Notes under the pieces: model-generated
Seen by the model: the letters and a program-made list of their open reading frames with translations, nothing else
What the model was told of the DNA's origin: nothing
The model's database searches: none
Shown here: positions 38,620 to 53,600 of the stretch, piece by piece
Layout: each line of letters opens with the position of its first letter
How positions within the stretch are numbered: position 1 is the first letter of the stretch
Program-made: the position numbers and the translations under genes
From: Lichenostomus cassidix
Lineage: Eukaryota; Chordata; Aves; Passeriformes; Meliphagidae
Assembly (NCBI GenBank): GCA_008360975.2
Contig: CM039182.1
Location: forward strand, 86,645,405-86,709,404
DNA: 64,000 bases
Direction: 5' to 3'

Positions 38620-41600
38620 CTGTGTAGGAAAGAAAACACAAAAACATTTATGGATGTTCAGTTAAACTGCTGATTAGACAGTACTATCAAATAGGACTGA
38701 CAGTCCAACGGCTTCCTTTTTCCCTGAGCAATGACAGGAGAGGAGATACAAGGATAGGAAGAGAAAATCCTACTTTCCTGTCTGTGTTCACAGTAAACAA
38801 AGCTAACATTTACTCTTCCTTGAAGGACAAGCATTAAAAATCACACACCACGGAAAACACATTCCCCAAAATTAAAAGAATATGTGCTTAATTTTCAGAG
38901 AGTAGGAACTATTTATAAAAACTATGTGCGACTTTTCTGACTAAGTTTAACTTTATATTTATGTTCTTTACACATCTCATCTATTTTGGGGGTTTTTTTG
39001 TATTTATCTGATTATTTTGAGTATCCTGAGTTTGCCAATCCTGCAGTTTACTGGGCACATTTAAGTTACAAGAAAAAGACTGCATTTTAAGTTCCCATAT
39101 AGGATACATAGGTGCAACTAAACCTAACTAAAACTCTTTCTTTTTTCTAACCCATCTACAGAACTGCAGAAGAAGGAGTCACTTTATTTTCAATTTTTGA
39201 TCAGACCACAGATCTCCTTTGTAACAGAAGGGGATCAAAACCTTTCAAATCAATATTTTTGAAGATCAGCAGCCACATTAATTCCTCTCTCACTCAATGT
39301 TTTGATCTCAATTAGATCTTAAAGTCTTCAAAAATTAGTTTCTGTTTTGCATTGTACTATTACAGAGACTATTTCTTCCACGACTTTGTGATGTAACTAT
39401 TTGTTAAGAACAATTAGCCTGCAAGCCTCTTTCTAAAAAGGGATACAAGGAGACAGTATCAATAGGACTAGTGCAGGACTAAAAATCCAGGTAGCCTGAA
39501 TAAATTTTTATGACTAACACAACCCTGAGAACACAAGATGATTGAAATTAAAAAAAAACTTGCAAAGATCAGAGAAGTAAAGCTTCAAATTTTTCAAATC
39601 CATTTTTCCATCTTTGAAATATTCTCCCAGCTGCCCTTTGTATTGTCAACTGCCACCAATGCTTCAGAAGCATCTGGAAACATTCCCCCCCACTATTTCC
39701 CAAAGGGCAGGACTAAAAGATAACATTTTGACTGTGAAAGACCTCAGGTTGCCTTTAAATACCAGCAGTTAAGAACGTTAATCTTGTCCCTAACATAACA
39801 CTTTTTTTTTTTTAAATACAGAAAAACCTAAGGAAAACGGGAAGGTGGAAATGAGTTTTCTGCATCTCAATTTTCCTGGCTTTTCTTTCAACCTTTCAGT
39901 CAATTACTCCCACCCTCAATATCACTTTGTTCTTATTTCGTAATTACCTTAACTTTTCTCTCAATTGTTATTATCATTTCCATATTTCTACTGCCTGAAC
40001 AAGCCAGGTGCTGTATTTAGCTCTCTGTTCAATACTTTTAATAACTTGTGTGATCAAGTTACTGAACAAATAAAAGAATGAGCCCTTCAGGATTGCTTCC
40101 ACTGACTCAACCTCTGACTACTTGTTTTCTTTGCTCTTATCTGTTGCACATATTCTTACTGCTCACTCAGCTGGTAGCTAGTTATATTATGTACATCCTA
40201 AGCACTGTATTCTGCATTGTTTAAATATCTAATTTCTCTTTATTGGAACATATTGGGAATCCTAATTTTTTTAATGAGAGGCCATACAGTTACACCAATT
40301 TTGTTATAGCTTCATCATTTTGGTTGAAGCTTTTGTTTTGCTGTTCCTGGTAACCAAATTACTGGTCTTTGAGAAACTACAGCTTTCACATGATTAACAA
40401 CAGACACTAAACTGACCAATAATAATAGCTCTGATGGGTCCATTCTTACTGAGTATGCCCTGTCTGATATCAACTCACAACATGCATCTGGCAAACTGTA
40501 ATCACCTTAGAATTGTAGCACACACAAAACCCCACAGGGCAGCTGAACATGCTTTAGGCAAGGCTATTAAAACTGAACAATCCCTTTATTACAACTGAAT
40601 AATCTCTAATGGCTGCTCCCAGAAAACCTAAGTGGAATATCAAATATAAGCAGTGAGGCTAGCTGGAATGCAGGCATGGGAAGGCAATAGAGCACCCAGG
40701 ACAGATCGAAATATTAACATGCAGCTCTCTGGTATTGTTTTTTTTCACAGCTGAGCTTGCTTTTGTGTCTCATTTACAGCACAGTATGCCAGTTTTGCTC
40801 ACTGGCTTTTCACAACAGTATCTGCCTGCTTCAGAAATAACAAGTGAATTTAGTTTCACAGTATTGCTGCTACAGATCATCTCTCTCCTGATTGTGCTGA
40901 CCAGTAAACTGTGTAAAACAGCAAGCAAGGTAAAGAATCCTATTTTAGATATTAATTTTCCACACTGGGGGTCTGACTACAGGTGTATTTTTTACTATTC
41001 TCTGTATTCTTCAGCTATGTCAAAGTGTGGAGTGAAAGGATAATTCTGGCTGATTTCTCTTGGAACAAAACGGACTCGGTCTTCTGGCAAGCTGAAGTTT
41101 ACTTCAGGTTTTTACATCTGATTCTCAAGAAAAGGACCACCTCTAGAATGTTGAAGCTTGGGATTGCTTAGGTAATTTTAGAAACTGAGGGCTGCAGACA
41201 GGTGCAACTCCAGAAGTTAACACTCAGCTTCCTTTAACTTGAAGCTAGTGTTCTTCACCTCATGACCACCTTTGTCATCAGCTCAGCATCCACTTCAGCA
41301 AGGAACAGGCAGGTGACCCTTCAAACAACTCCCTTGTCAACCATAGAGTCCAGACTCTCTTCCAGAGAGATGAACTCCTACTGCAATGAGCCCGAGTCCC
41401 AGCAGCACACAGACAAGCTCTGCTCACTGATCACTCCAGTGGTACACAGGCAGCTGCAGATCCTGACACCTTTGTGCCCTTTGATAACACAAGATTTCCA
41501 CCACTGCTAGTTCCTGCAGTCATCAACATCTTAGCGCATAGAATTTGTCTTCTTAAATTAACTTTTCTGTGATCAAATGGATTTGATTTCAATGCACTTC

Positions 41601-44600
41601 AGGCATTTTCTTTGGAAGATCAGACAGAAATGCACAGTTTTACTGTTGGCTGTGTCTAAACCCCCTAACTCTCATTTCTCATAGGGCATTTAGCTTTCCA
41701 AGATAACCCACACTTAGAATTCTTGTCATCCAGCCTCTCCTAAAGAAAGAACAGGCTCTCATCCTTCATCCCTGGTCTCTAAAGTCATTATGTTGATTTC
41801 CAAACCTGACACAAAATTGCCCTCATGGTCTCAAGTCATCTTTGACCCACTTTCATCTTAAAATCACTGTCTACTTTCATGTTTCAGTTACCGATGCTAC
41901 AGAATTTGCCCTTTGTTTTTATCAAACTGGGTAGAGGCAAAAAAACCCCAAAAAATCCATAACATGTTCTCATGGAATTTCTATTCTAAAGTAATCTATT
42001 GAAAAACCACTTCCTGTTTTTCAAACCAGGCCACAAACACTTTGATTTTAGCTTCAACTTAATAACTTTCTATAACGCTCTGTACTAGAATGAAAAGCAA
42101 AAATTTATTCTAGTTTCTTGCAGAGAATTTAGACAAAGGACCATGAACAGATGATCAGTACAAGTCTGACTTTGGGCATACTGACTACTTGCAGTGTATA
42201 GGAATCAATTATCTTTTCATGGCAAGATAAGAAATATGTACAAAATAGATAAATACATACCTCACTGGCAAAGCAGCCTTTGCCACCATGCTACGTTATG
42301 CTAAATTTGTAAAGTTTGAAATATAATGGCAACTGAAGATCCATACTACTAGATCCTTTAAAAAATTTTTTTGGACTGTTTTATAACTTGCCAAATGCAG
42401 TGTATATAGAGAAAATTATGCTTCCTCTCCATCACTTACTGATGTTTGCACCATCATAGCTCGTTGGTCTCGCATTTTCCGTACAATATCCAGTGGATAA
42501 ACAGGTTGGTTCCTTTCAATTAAGCACATGGCTGTTTCCATAGTGACCAACACACCAGTGCGACCAATTCCTGCGCTGTGAAATGCAAAAGGAAAATAGT
42601 CTGTAAAATTAGGGTTTTGCAATGCACCAGATTTGTACCACAGCCTTAACAGCAGGATGCTAAACAGCCTTGAAAATTACAGGAAGACCCTAGTAAAATT
42701 CAAAGAGAGTGCAAAGTTTATTTTTATAGAAACTTCAGTACTATTTTCTGGAAATTGCCAAAAAGAAAAGACTTTTTAATAAAAATAAAACTAAAACCTC
42801 ATTTAGAGTAAAAGCATTTTTAAACAATTATAAGTGCTCAAATTGTACTGGTTTGGTATTTTTGTCTTTAAAAAGGTAAGATCTAATTGACTGCTTCTAT
42901 GACACACACTTGAACAGCAGGAAAAAAAAATTTGCAGTACTATTCAGAATGAGATTACAACAGTGGCAGAGGATAAAAATCAGAGAACAAATTAAATTGC
43001 AGATTATCAGACCTGTGATAATTATGTGACTAAGCCATTTCATGAAAAGGTTGCAGGAGAAAGGCAGACAAAGTAAACTCAGCCTTGAGATGTAACATCA
43101 GTGTTTCTGCCTGCAGCAGTAAATGCTCATATTGCACAGTTTAACATTTTCATCTAATTTAAGAAATCTCCTCTCTTGCAGATAAACTCTTCACATCGAA
43201 TGCTTATTCTAAGGCTGAAGCAGATCTATAATCAGAATTTTAAAACACAAGTACCTGCAGTGAACAAGAACCGGCTCATTCTTTACTCTCTTGGGCCTCA
43301 TGCACGTCACAAACTCCAAGAAGTCCATGGAGTCATCAGGAACACCATGATCAGGCCAAGCTACATACTGGAGATGGGTTACTGTGTGCTGTTGTTCTGT
43401 CTAAAATACAGCAAAATTTTCAAAAAATGTCCAGTCTTATGACTCCTGTATTAATGTTTACTAGATACAAGTCATATTTTTCACAGCCAGTGTTTTCTGC
43501 AGATGTGATGGTGTAGAAAATATTTGTGATTTTAAAATTCAGTGTGAAATATGGACATAAAATTCTTAGAAAGAATTCATAAGGCATAGCAGTTTCTAAA
43601 TACATGAGGTATCAAGTGTAACTTCTGTGATCTAAACATTTTAATTTTTTTGATTTATTGACTCTTGACCCATTATACTTTGACATCATTGATCCACCTG
43701 AGGTAAAACAATACAAGACAGAAGCATAATAGTACTACACAATAGTTTAGAACTGGTTGGAAGAAACAACTGAGAACAGCAGAACTATTGAGAACAATAA
43801 CAATGCAACAGGGGTTTAGGGTTATACAATCTATTGTAAATATGTCTGTGCACACTTATTCAGGTATAACAAAGTTGCCTGCAACACTTGCCAAATCTGT
43901 TAGAAAACAGTATGTATATCATTCACACACACATGCTCATTGTACATATATGAATGACATCTGTACGATCTGCAGGAGGACACTTTTCTCTATGGAAGCA
44001 ACATAATTAGTTAAAAGATTCTGTTGTACAAAGAGTTCTTTTTTTGAATCAATTATATGTAAAAACCCCACGGTTTTGCAGAAGTTCCTTCAGTTTAGCT
44101 TTTTGTTAACTTTGATTATGAAATCACTCAATCATCTTTGCATGCAGATTGGGCTCAACTGATAAGTTAGAGATGTAAGTAATGATTAGGGTGGGAAGGA
44201 AAAGACCTAAAATGCTCGTGAGTTCTCCTGCATCCTGCAGTGAGGATCGTGCTCTTTACAAACTGAGACAAGTCTTCTCTTTCCTTTATTCCTTCCACAT
44301 ACTTTGCAATAGTTCAGCTGTTACCTGCATTTTATTTATGTCCATTACCAGCCTTAACCTTTGACACCCTACTGAAATAAAACTCTCCTTTATCACTGGA
44401 TTAGTCTATAAAAGCTGGGCTTTCTTTAGTGGTCCACACAGACATGTTTTTGTGATGCTAGTGACTTTATAAGGTTTTTCTCCTTTTATGCTCACAACTA
44501 TTGAAACATAGGACTTGTTTTAAATGCCTTCAACTGCTTGTTTTCCTCTCCCACTTGAGGATGTTCCACTCCCAGGGAACAGGCTAGTACAAAAGATGGA

Positions 44601-47600
44601 GTAAGTACTACCTATGTAGTAAGTAGAATATTAGGAAATGCATTTATTCCAGTCAAAGCAATTGCAGAAATTTTCAACTGCCTACAGGGACAAAAAGAAA
44701 AATGACACAGCTCATCTCATAGTTTGCTTCTTAAAGGCAGAGCCTGAGCAATCATCAATTAAAAAGGTCCAGCATAAGGCTCAAGTGGAAAATGTAATCT
44801 AAGATTAAAACCAAGCTCACTGTAAAACAAATTGCATTGGGACCTATCATCCAGGTCATTAAAAGATACACAATGACCAGGATCTCTCACAAAAAAGCAT
44901 GGCCTTTTGCTACCCAGCTCGGCTCAGTAGAAAAAGTTGACCTTGATGAAATGATTACGGTTCACATTTTTCTGAAATGCCACAGATTGAAAAAAAATAC
45001 AAAAACATGTCTAGAAAAGTCATTAACAAGTCCTCCTTTGAAAATCTGCACTTGCTTAATCAGAACCTCTTCAAAAGGGAAATGAGATAAAGCAGCAATT
45101 ACACGTAACAGTTTGAGCTGATTTTCTTAAATCACAGATACTTGAATTACAGCATCCTGGTGAAACAAAGACTTGATTAATTTGAAAATTATCCAAGACT
45201 GAGTATCCAGTGGCCTTCCATGTGCTTCAAGAACTTAAAGCTAGATAATATGGATAAGTGCCAGTGGCACACCTGAGAAACATTGACAGTGATCTGTAGA
45301 AGTAAAAAGTCATTTTACAAGCTCATAACAAAAGAAAATGTTAACCCAATTTTTACTTATCAGTACTTCAGGCTCAAATATAGCAAGTTGCATTTAGTTA
45401 AATAGTTTGAGCTGCATTTAGCTAAATAGTTTGCAGACATTAAGTACAAAAAACATGTTACGTAAGATTTATTCAGAGTGAGAATACACTTTAAGAACAT
45501 GCACTTAGTCCTCAGAGTTGCTGCTTTTGGTGTAAGCATCTTCAATTTCTGTTACACGCCCTAATCATCCTCAGGCACCAAAGAGGCATTTGTCAGTTAC
45601 TTCAGGTATACCTCAAGTTTCAGTGCAGTTTCCTAATTATTTGCCATTTAACATAACCAGTTTTGAGTCTTCTGGTTGAGCTCTTCTGACATGATTCAAA
45701 ATGCTGAAACATGACTGTTCTGCCACTTTCTTTTCAAAATGCATAAGTATTTTAAAACACTATTTTATTAGCAATTTAAACCTAATGTAAAGAGTAAATA
45801 TATATAAATATGTTAGAAGCAGTTTTCTAGGTCTAAGTTTTATGTTGCATGCAGAAAATAATTAAACAGTATTCCAATGAAGTCCAGAGTTTTGAAAGCT
45901 ATTTTTAGAGGGATTTTTGGCTTTTTTTAAAATATAACTTCTTCAAGTCTAGTGAAAGTCAGTTCTTAAATTCAGAAAATGTCAGCCAAATAACACCCCA
46001 TGTGGAAATAACTTACGTTAAAAGACCATCACAGCTACTAAAATCTGGCACTCATACATGAAAAAAAATGCTGTAGTTACTGGTTCCATAGTTAGCCCCA
46101 CAGTACATGTTCTGTTAGCAATACTTATTTTTAAACACTATTCCTCCCAGATCCTGCTTCTTCATACAAACCTCATAATGGAAAATAACAGGTAACTTCT
46201 CATTACACTCAAGTTACTCATCAAACCATTATTCTCTGCAACTTGGTTGAAGTCTTTTCAACAATTTTTTCTTTTTGCATTGAGGTTTTCAATGACAGTC
46301 ATCCTAATGACTGATTAATGTATAGCTTTTCTTCATAAAAATCTAGCTTATTAGTCCTGTTTTATGAGTCTTGACTTAGAGAAAGTGAGACAGCAAGAGC
46401 TGATTACAGTTTGGTTGCTATTTTTGCCTAACTTCACCTGGTACACCTTGCTACTCCAAAATTATTTAATTTTTTTTGCATTCACATGGACTGATTTCAA
46501 TGGAATTTATGTATTTGGTATTTCCCCAAAGAACCTTAAAAATTACAGATTAACAAAAATAGCCCAAACAACAGATTCCAGCGACACTTCAGGATTATGT
46601 AACTTGCCCAGTTTATCATGAGCCCTTTGACTAACATTTAGCTTCTTCACAGCATTGATCCACATTTACCTAGTAAGGAGCTACAGAGGTCTAAGAAACC
46701 ATGCTTGTCCCCACCTGCTTGCTATTGTGCTTCTGATAATGGTTATTGTCATTACAGCAAAGTTGTTCAGCGGAAAACCCCCCAACAAAACAATGTACTT
46801 CTCCCTACCCCTCCTGGGCAAATTCAAGACATTAAACTACAGCAGCAGCTTCATTGTGGTTAAGCTAACATCCTAGATTTTGCTCTGAAACACATGATCT
46901 TTTCCAGTGAGTCTGTCATTGGGGCTGAAACTCCTGACAAAGAATAGCGCTGTCAGAGGTAATGCTTCAAATGGCTGCTCTAACACTTGCAATACTGCAG
47001 TACTGTCAAGTCCTTCAGCCACAAAAATATCCATTCCTCATCTTTCTGCAGTTTGCAGCCTTGCTTATTATAATTACATCAAAAGGCAAACCTCCTCGTT
47101 TCATTCTCCTTAAATGACAGACTCTCCCTGATTAATAAATGATTTGTGTGCTCTTCAGAAAATCAACACACAGAGCTTAGAATCATAATACTCATATAGA
47201 AAGAAGGATATTTAAGCTTGAAATGTCAACATTAATTCTTACTTTTCTTATAAACCAAGCAATAGATTTTGCATTTTAATGTTTCAGTTAATGTCCTTTT
47301 TGTATAGGTTATAATATAATCTTTAATAATGAGGAAAAAAAAAATTACAGTGTAGAGCTACATTAACCCTGAAATGGTCTTTTTATCTTCTAAGCAGGAA
47401 AAGGTGTGCTCTTTGCCAGTGAGCTTCACAAATATACCTTGAAATCTGAGTCTGAATGATTGGGGTTAAAGCCCAGTTTCTAAAGAGTAGATATTCTGGC
47501 AAGTAGCATTTGGCATTTCTTGGACAACTGTTCACACATCATCATGATTCTGCACACACTTGCCATAACACTTTAACTTTTATTCTTTGGCTCTTTATCG

Positions 47601-50600
47601 TTCAAAACCAGTGACATTTAATGGCCAATCATATGTTGCAAGGCATTTATCTTAAAGGAAACTGAATGAAAGCTTGTTTCAGGCTTCTCATGCTCTCTCT
47701 TCAAGGATTAGAAAGAAATCTGTATCTTGTTTTACAAAACAGTGCACTGTGTGATGAATTCTGCACTCACACTGCACGATTTCTTTTGTTTGGTCTGTTT
47801 GTTCTGGTCCCCAAAGTGTTCTGAAGCTTTCTTAAAAAAATAAAAAGCCTCAACCAACCTCAAAAAATCCCCAAACTTAGTGCTACAGTATAGCTTTCAA
47901 TCTTGGTCTTGAAAAGAAAGGCAGGAAATGAAACTTTTCTTCATTTTATGAGACTTAGAAAGGTTTCAGATAAATAATTTGAGAGACAGAGACTAAAACT
48001 TTGTGTACATGTAGTTTTTCTTCTGACTGACACTCAGTCAGAAGACTTTTTTCTTCTGTGCTGACATTCAGGTTTATCACTTCCAGATTAACTGGTCAAA
48101 ATACAGAAACAAATATGCTGCTCCCTGTCTGCGTGGTTTCTCATAGCTAGAAACTGAAATACTGTAAACTATCTTAACTGAAAGACCTTTAAGTACTGAC
48201 ATCTGACATCTCACATGTTTATGACTGCAAAGGAAAACTTAATCATATTCAAACAAATTTGGATGCACTGTCAAGTGAGAGAATGTCAAGTTACAAATAT
48301 ATGACACTAAAAGATTGGTCATCTTGTTGTAAGGACATGATTAAATATTATACTCTGAAACAGATATTGCCTTTTTCTTGTTTACTACTTACTATTACTA
48401 CTAGCAATTCTGGTAAGAGTAAAGTTACTTAACTATATAGAAGTTTAGAACACTGACTAAAAATCAGCCTTTGGTCAGTATACAGCGATTTCTTACACAT
48501 CTTATGATAGCACAAACCCTTAATCTTTTTAGAAAATACATGTGGCCATAGAATTTTGGAAAATATATGAAGACGGGAAACATGTAAGAAATGCAGGTGA
48601 ACTTAGAAACAAAAACCAAACTTCAATCGCTCCAATTCAGCTTGTGGGAAGTTTAAATGTGACCTGAACACAGATTTCACATCACAAGATGACATGCTGT
48701 GTTTTCCCTTCTCTTTGCTTTCTACATCACTAGAAATTAGCATGAAAGTATGAGGAGCTATGGAATATATGTATCTTTCATAAAATTGAGCACATTTCAA
48801 TTGAGATATGTATGGATTTTTTTCTTTTATAAAATGTGACTAAAGACAATGAAAAGGAACTGGTGAGATTCTGCATCTTCTCTCAAAACAACATTATTAT
48901 GGTTCACTTCTTTATTAGCTGTTGTAGCTGCACATGCCATTAACCAAGTGACCCATATTTCATCCTTGAAAAAGCAGAGTTATGTAGGAAAAAACTCTCA
49001 TTATAAATCAAAGTACTTGTGAAGAGTCAGTGATTGCAAAACTGCTTCAAGAAAGGCACTAAAGTTCTTTATGATGCTTATTGCAGTACCTGTACAGCAT
49101 AATGTACTTTAGAGCTTCAAAAAGTGTCTTTGATGAAGCTCTAAAGCAACAATCACAACATGTTGATCCATATAATACACATGTATTCTATTTTAAAAAA
49201 TATGTGTGTGTATATGTAGACACACATGTATATTCACACACAGAGATATATATACATTGTCAAACACAATGTCTTCATCTACCCATCTATAAATGTACTA
49301 ATTCAGCTTGTTTAGGGATAACTAAAGGCAAGGGGCATTTACCTCAACATGTGTGATGACCATTTCTCTGACAACATAAGCTATTGTGCAGTCTTCAGAG
49401 TGGCATCTGACCCGGAAGCAGCCATATTCCATTACATCTGGTGGATCAGGCCAGTACTGATGACATTTGGTCTGTAAAGAAAATTAAGCACACGTCAAAA
49501 CTGTACACAAGCACTTCTGTTTCCAGCCTTCCCTCCTATGTCGTGGTTCAGGGAATTCAAGGAGTGGTGTAAAATCTCTGGTGAGATTTCTTGATACAAA
49601 TTGAAAAATAACAGGACAAAATAGGCTAGATTCTCCATAAATTTCCGTTTTAATGATTTACGATAAATATTCAGGTAAATTGGATGCATGATGCTTGGTC
49701 TGCTGCTTGTATGTAATTGCTAAAATGACTTCTCAAGGCATAAAGTGGGAGAACAAAGATGGATTTATTCTGTCTTAAGAGAAGTGAAGTAGTAGGAGGC
49801 AAATTTATAACTAACATTAGCCATCCAAGAGCAGGTTACAGCAAAGGCAGAGCCCCACTTTTCTTGAAAGTGAACTATGAAAAGACAAGAAGCAACTGTA
49901 AAGATGCAACAAGGGAAATTCTGATTAGATGTTGGCAAAAAAATTCCACAAAGATGGTCAAGCACAGAAACAAGAAGCCCTGTGTAAATGTGGAACCTCC
50001 ACTTTTGGAAATAATTAAAACTTTGACGTGACACTGCAACCTGCATGAAGTTCAAAGCTGTTTTTGTCTGTAACTTTTAAACTGATAGAGAGTAGTAAGA
50101 GCTGGAATTTTTGAAGTGTTAAAATTTTGTCATTCTATCTTTAATACGGCTCAATTTTCAGAGGCTTGAAATCGAAATTATAATCATTATGCCTGAGATT
50201 TTTACTGTGGTAATTTATCTTAACTAATTTCCCCTTCAAATTTAAGCCAAAATAATGTATCCATTTCTAAAAACATGAACATTACTGTGGAGAAAAAAGA
50301 AAATCCTGTAATACAAATCTTAACACTATTGGAAAGAGAGAATGTAAAACCTCTAGGCACTGGGAAAAGGTTTGGCACTTGCTAATGGGGAGACTATTGA
50401 CAAGAAGATACAAATTTTTCTATCCCTGAAAGTTCACCCACAAACTGGGCAAATATAAATAACTTCTGAAAGCAAAAAAACTCAGATAAAGTGTCTCGTG
50501 TGCAAAGGGACCAGCAGGGTGATCAGAAGCTATCAATATGAGGAAATGAATGCAGCAATACAGTCAAAAGATGAAGGGAGCAGTTTTATGTATGTCAGGC

Positions 50601-53600
50601 AATGTTCCATAATGTCTGCTTCCATGAGCAGCTACATAACCTGACCATGGTTAGAACCTAATTGGTGCTCAACTGTCCCTCCTTACATCTCAGTCTTTAT
50701 GCTGTTTAAGACCTCAAATACTCACTCTCTCGCTTTCTAAAAACATTGGCTTTTGACTGGGATGACAGATAAATTTGATAGCATAGGACAAATCACACAG
50801 GAGTTACAGATAAAGGCTGCAGTGAAGGCGTACAGGATTCATCACCTTCTCCACCTCTAAAAAAATCCAACTGTTGAGTTTTTGGCTTCTAAGACTTCAA
50901 AACCAATACCTTCCCATTTAATCTATAAACTTAATCTTTAAAACTACAAAGGACACGTTAAATTAAAATACACCAGATTTACACTGTACAATTCCAAAAT
51001 TCAAGGAGAGAGAATTTATCTAAACATAATTAAAAGAATTATTAGAGCAATCCTAGGAAAGAACCTGAGGTGTAAATAATAAGCAAGCTAAATTCTGACC
51101 ACCACTAGTAAATACTACAATAGCAGACTCCTTTTTACAGTTAAGACTACAAGGTTTGCTCAACCCACTCAGTGCTTCCAGACGTTTGATGAAATTTTTG
51201 GAGAGAAACTGCCACATGGAGCCAAATACTCAAGGGGAAAAATGACAGCACATGGTACCTGTCTGATCAGCACAGCAGAGTGAATGCTGTGATTTCTGTT
51301 TATCTAACAACTGGTTTGTTCTCAAAGCAGCATACCAAAAAGCAAGTTGAGGACTATCTGCTCCCTCTAAGTAATTCAGAAAGCATGGCCTTCAGAAGAA
51401 TGATTCAATAGAATAAGTTTACCTCTTTCAGGGTTATTTAATCATATCAATGGAAAAAAGTTCAAAGGCACAGTACATTTCTTCAGCATACAAAGAACCT
51501 GGGCACTTACCCGTCCTCGTTCGGTGAGAGTTGTTAACATGATGATCAGTGACAATTTGTGATCCCAGACGACTTGCCAGAAGTGTGCACATGTGTGTGG
51601 AAGAGGCCCCTGAGTAGCAATGTACCGGTTCACAATGTCAGCAGAAGGAATTTCCATCTACAGAGTGAAAGAAAAATCCTATTTTAAGTTCACCCTCACT
51701 ACTCAAGTACTGTTTGAATTCAGCATTTCATTTGAACAGGAAGCTTCGAGGGAAGGTTAGGCAAAAAACTAAGGAATAAGACAATCGAGATCAAAATTTG
51801 TTATGTGAAAAACTCTTAAATCATTAATTTCAAACAGATGTAAAGCACAGATTCTACAGGCCTTCATGATGAACTATGAACAGATTAATAGTGAAAATGT
51901 ACTTGAAAACTTGAAGCTACAAAGATTTCTAAATTTTCTTTGTTATTTAGTAAGGAATGATGGCAGGGTTTGTACACCAAAGGTATACCAACAAAAGCTG
52001 TTTATTGCCTGATAACACAGGCAGTTAGTAATTGACTCTCTGATTTAGGTGCTTAGCTTATGTATCTGACAAAAATACATACACATTTTCCCCTCTTTTC
52101 CCTGGCTCCCAGCCTACACCTGATTGATTAGGGAAATCAAGGCTCTAGTTTGTCTTCTGGATCCTTCATAGCACAGTTGGTAGGGCATAAGTGGTTCTAG
52201 AGGGAAAAGTTTCGTTTTATGGACAACCTCAGCATGTGAAGTATGTGAAAAAATAAAATAATTTTTATTGGTTAATGACTCTCCACATATCCACATGGTA
52301 GCACTCACTGTGTATTAGGATGGTCACTTGTTTCACAAGACACACTATCTTTTACATTACGAAACTTTACATCTTTAACATTTACAAATCCCCAAAATTA
52401 AAACAAAATATCCTTATTCCCTAAAAAGCCAAATATAGTCTGCTTTAGTAATATAGAAAGTGATTAAATGCAGGTCTCTGTATGACTTACATTCACATAA
52501 TTTGCATTAATGTAATCTTCATCTCCTTGCAATATTATCCTTGTGGCATCATCTGCACACACACACGCACAAGAAAGAGGGAATAAAATTAGCAATTAAA
52601 GAGACATGCTTCCTCTCTATTAAGTTAAAAAAAACTGGGGAATTGCATAGATGCAAACAGCAGAATACAAACCAAAATAAATTACCTTTTAGAAAACAAA
52701 ATAAATCATTATATGACTTCAAATACATAATGAAATTTTTAATCAGCAAGTTCAATACAGCAGTTTTAAAAAGCAAAATAGGCAGAAACTGTACTTTAGA
52801 CTCACAAGGTAGAACATCTTTGTATCTATTCTTGTCCATATTCTGAGGTACCTTTGCACATGTAACAGCCAATCCTGGTTTCTTTCTATAAAGTTGCTGC
52901 AAAGTAGAATGAAAAATTATAGGATTTTGAGGGGTCTGATTATGCTATACACACAGTAATTACATTCACACAAAAATACATTAAAAAAAGAAAAAAATTC
53001 CATACTTTCTTTAATGTTTTTGCTATCCTTCCACAAAATTCACTTCAAAGGTTTTTGTATTTAGCATGACAAGGAAACAACATGTGAGCATCATTAGTAT
53101 AAACTGTTTCTCTGCAAGTTTGCCTTTTGCTTATAAAACTGCAGACCAAAAGGACAACAGTGGTTGAGGGCGGAACAAGGGAACAATGAGTGGTATCAGA
53201 ACAAAAAAATAGCTGCAAACTTATTTTCTAGAATTAACTATAATACAAAAATTTCAGAAAAAAAAATATTCTCTGGACTAAACCCATCCATTTCAATCCT
53301 GCAAGTACCTAAAAAAACAAAACTTCAATATACCCCAGTCTGTTCACATGTGACTTCTTTGTTTTTGGCCAATCCATTTGTTGCAGACTTTATCTGGAGC
53401 CAATGTGGGCATACCAAATGGAGTATATATAATGTGTGTATTACCAAAATTTTGAAGTTGTTGTTAGATTAATGGTTGGACTCCATGATCTTAGAGGTCT
53501 TTTCAAACCCTAATGATTTATGCTTCTAAGTACATCAAACAGGACAAAAAAAAGGTACAGAGGGGAAAAAACAACAACAACAACAAAATCAAGAAATGTA

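Larger units (their letters stand above)
43401..49342 (-). other. PTPN3: PTPN3 intron between window exons 9 and 10
   Basis: The largest intron in the window (5.9 kb), donor gtaaat and acceptor ttttag. AT-rich, with no interspersed repeat I can name. It contains a 24-bp tandem repeat (45389), a 12-bp hairpin (48019) and a GT/AC/AT microsatellite near 49201-49255. Confidence 0.85.

Noticed and set aside
49759..50055. ORFs of 90 and 96 codons on both strands
   Set aside because: Both lie inside a CR1 fragment 3' region and have no independent coding support.
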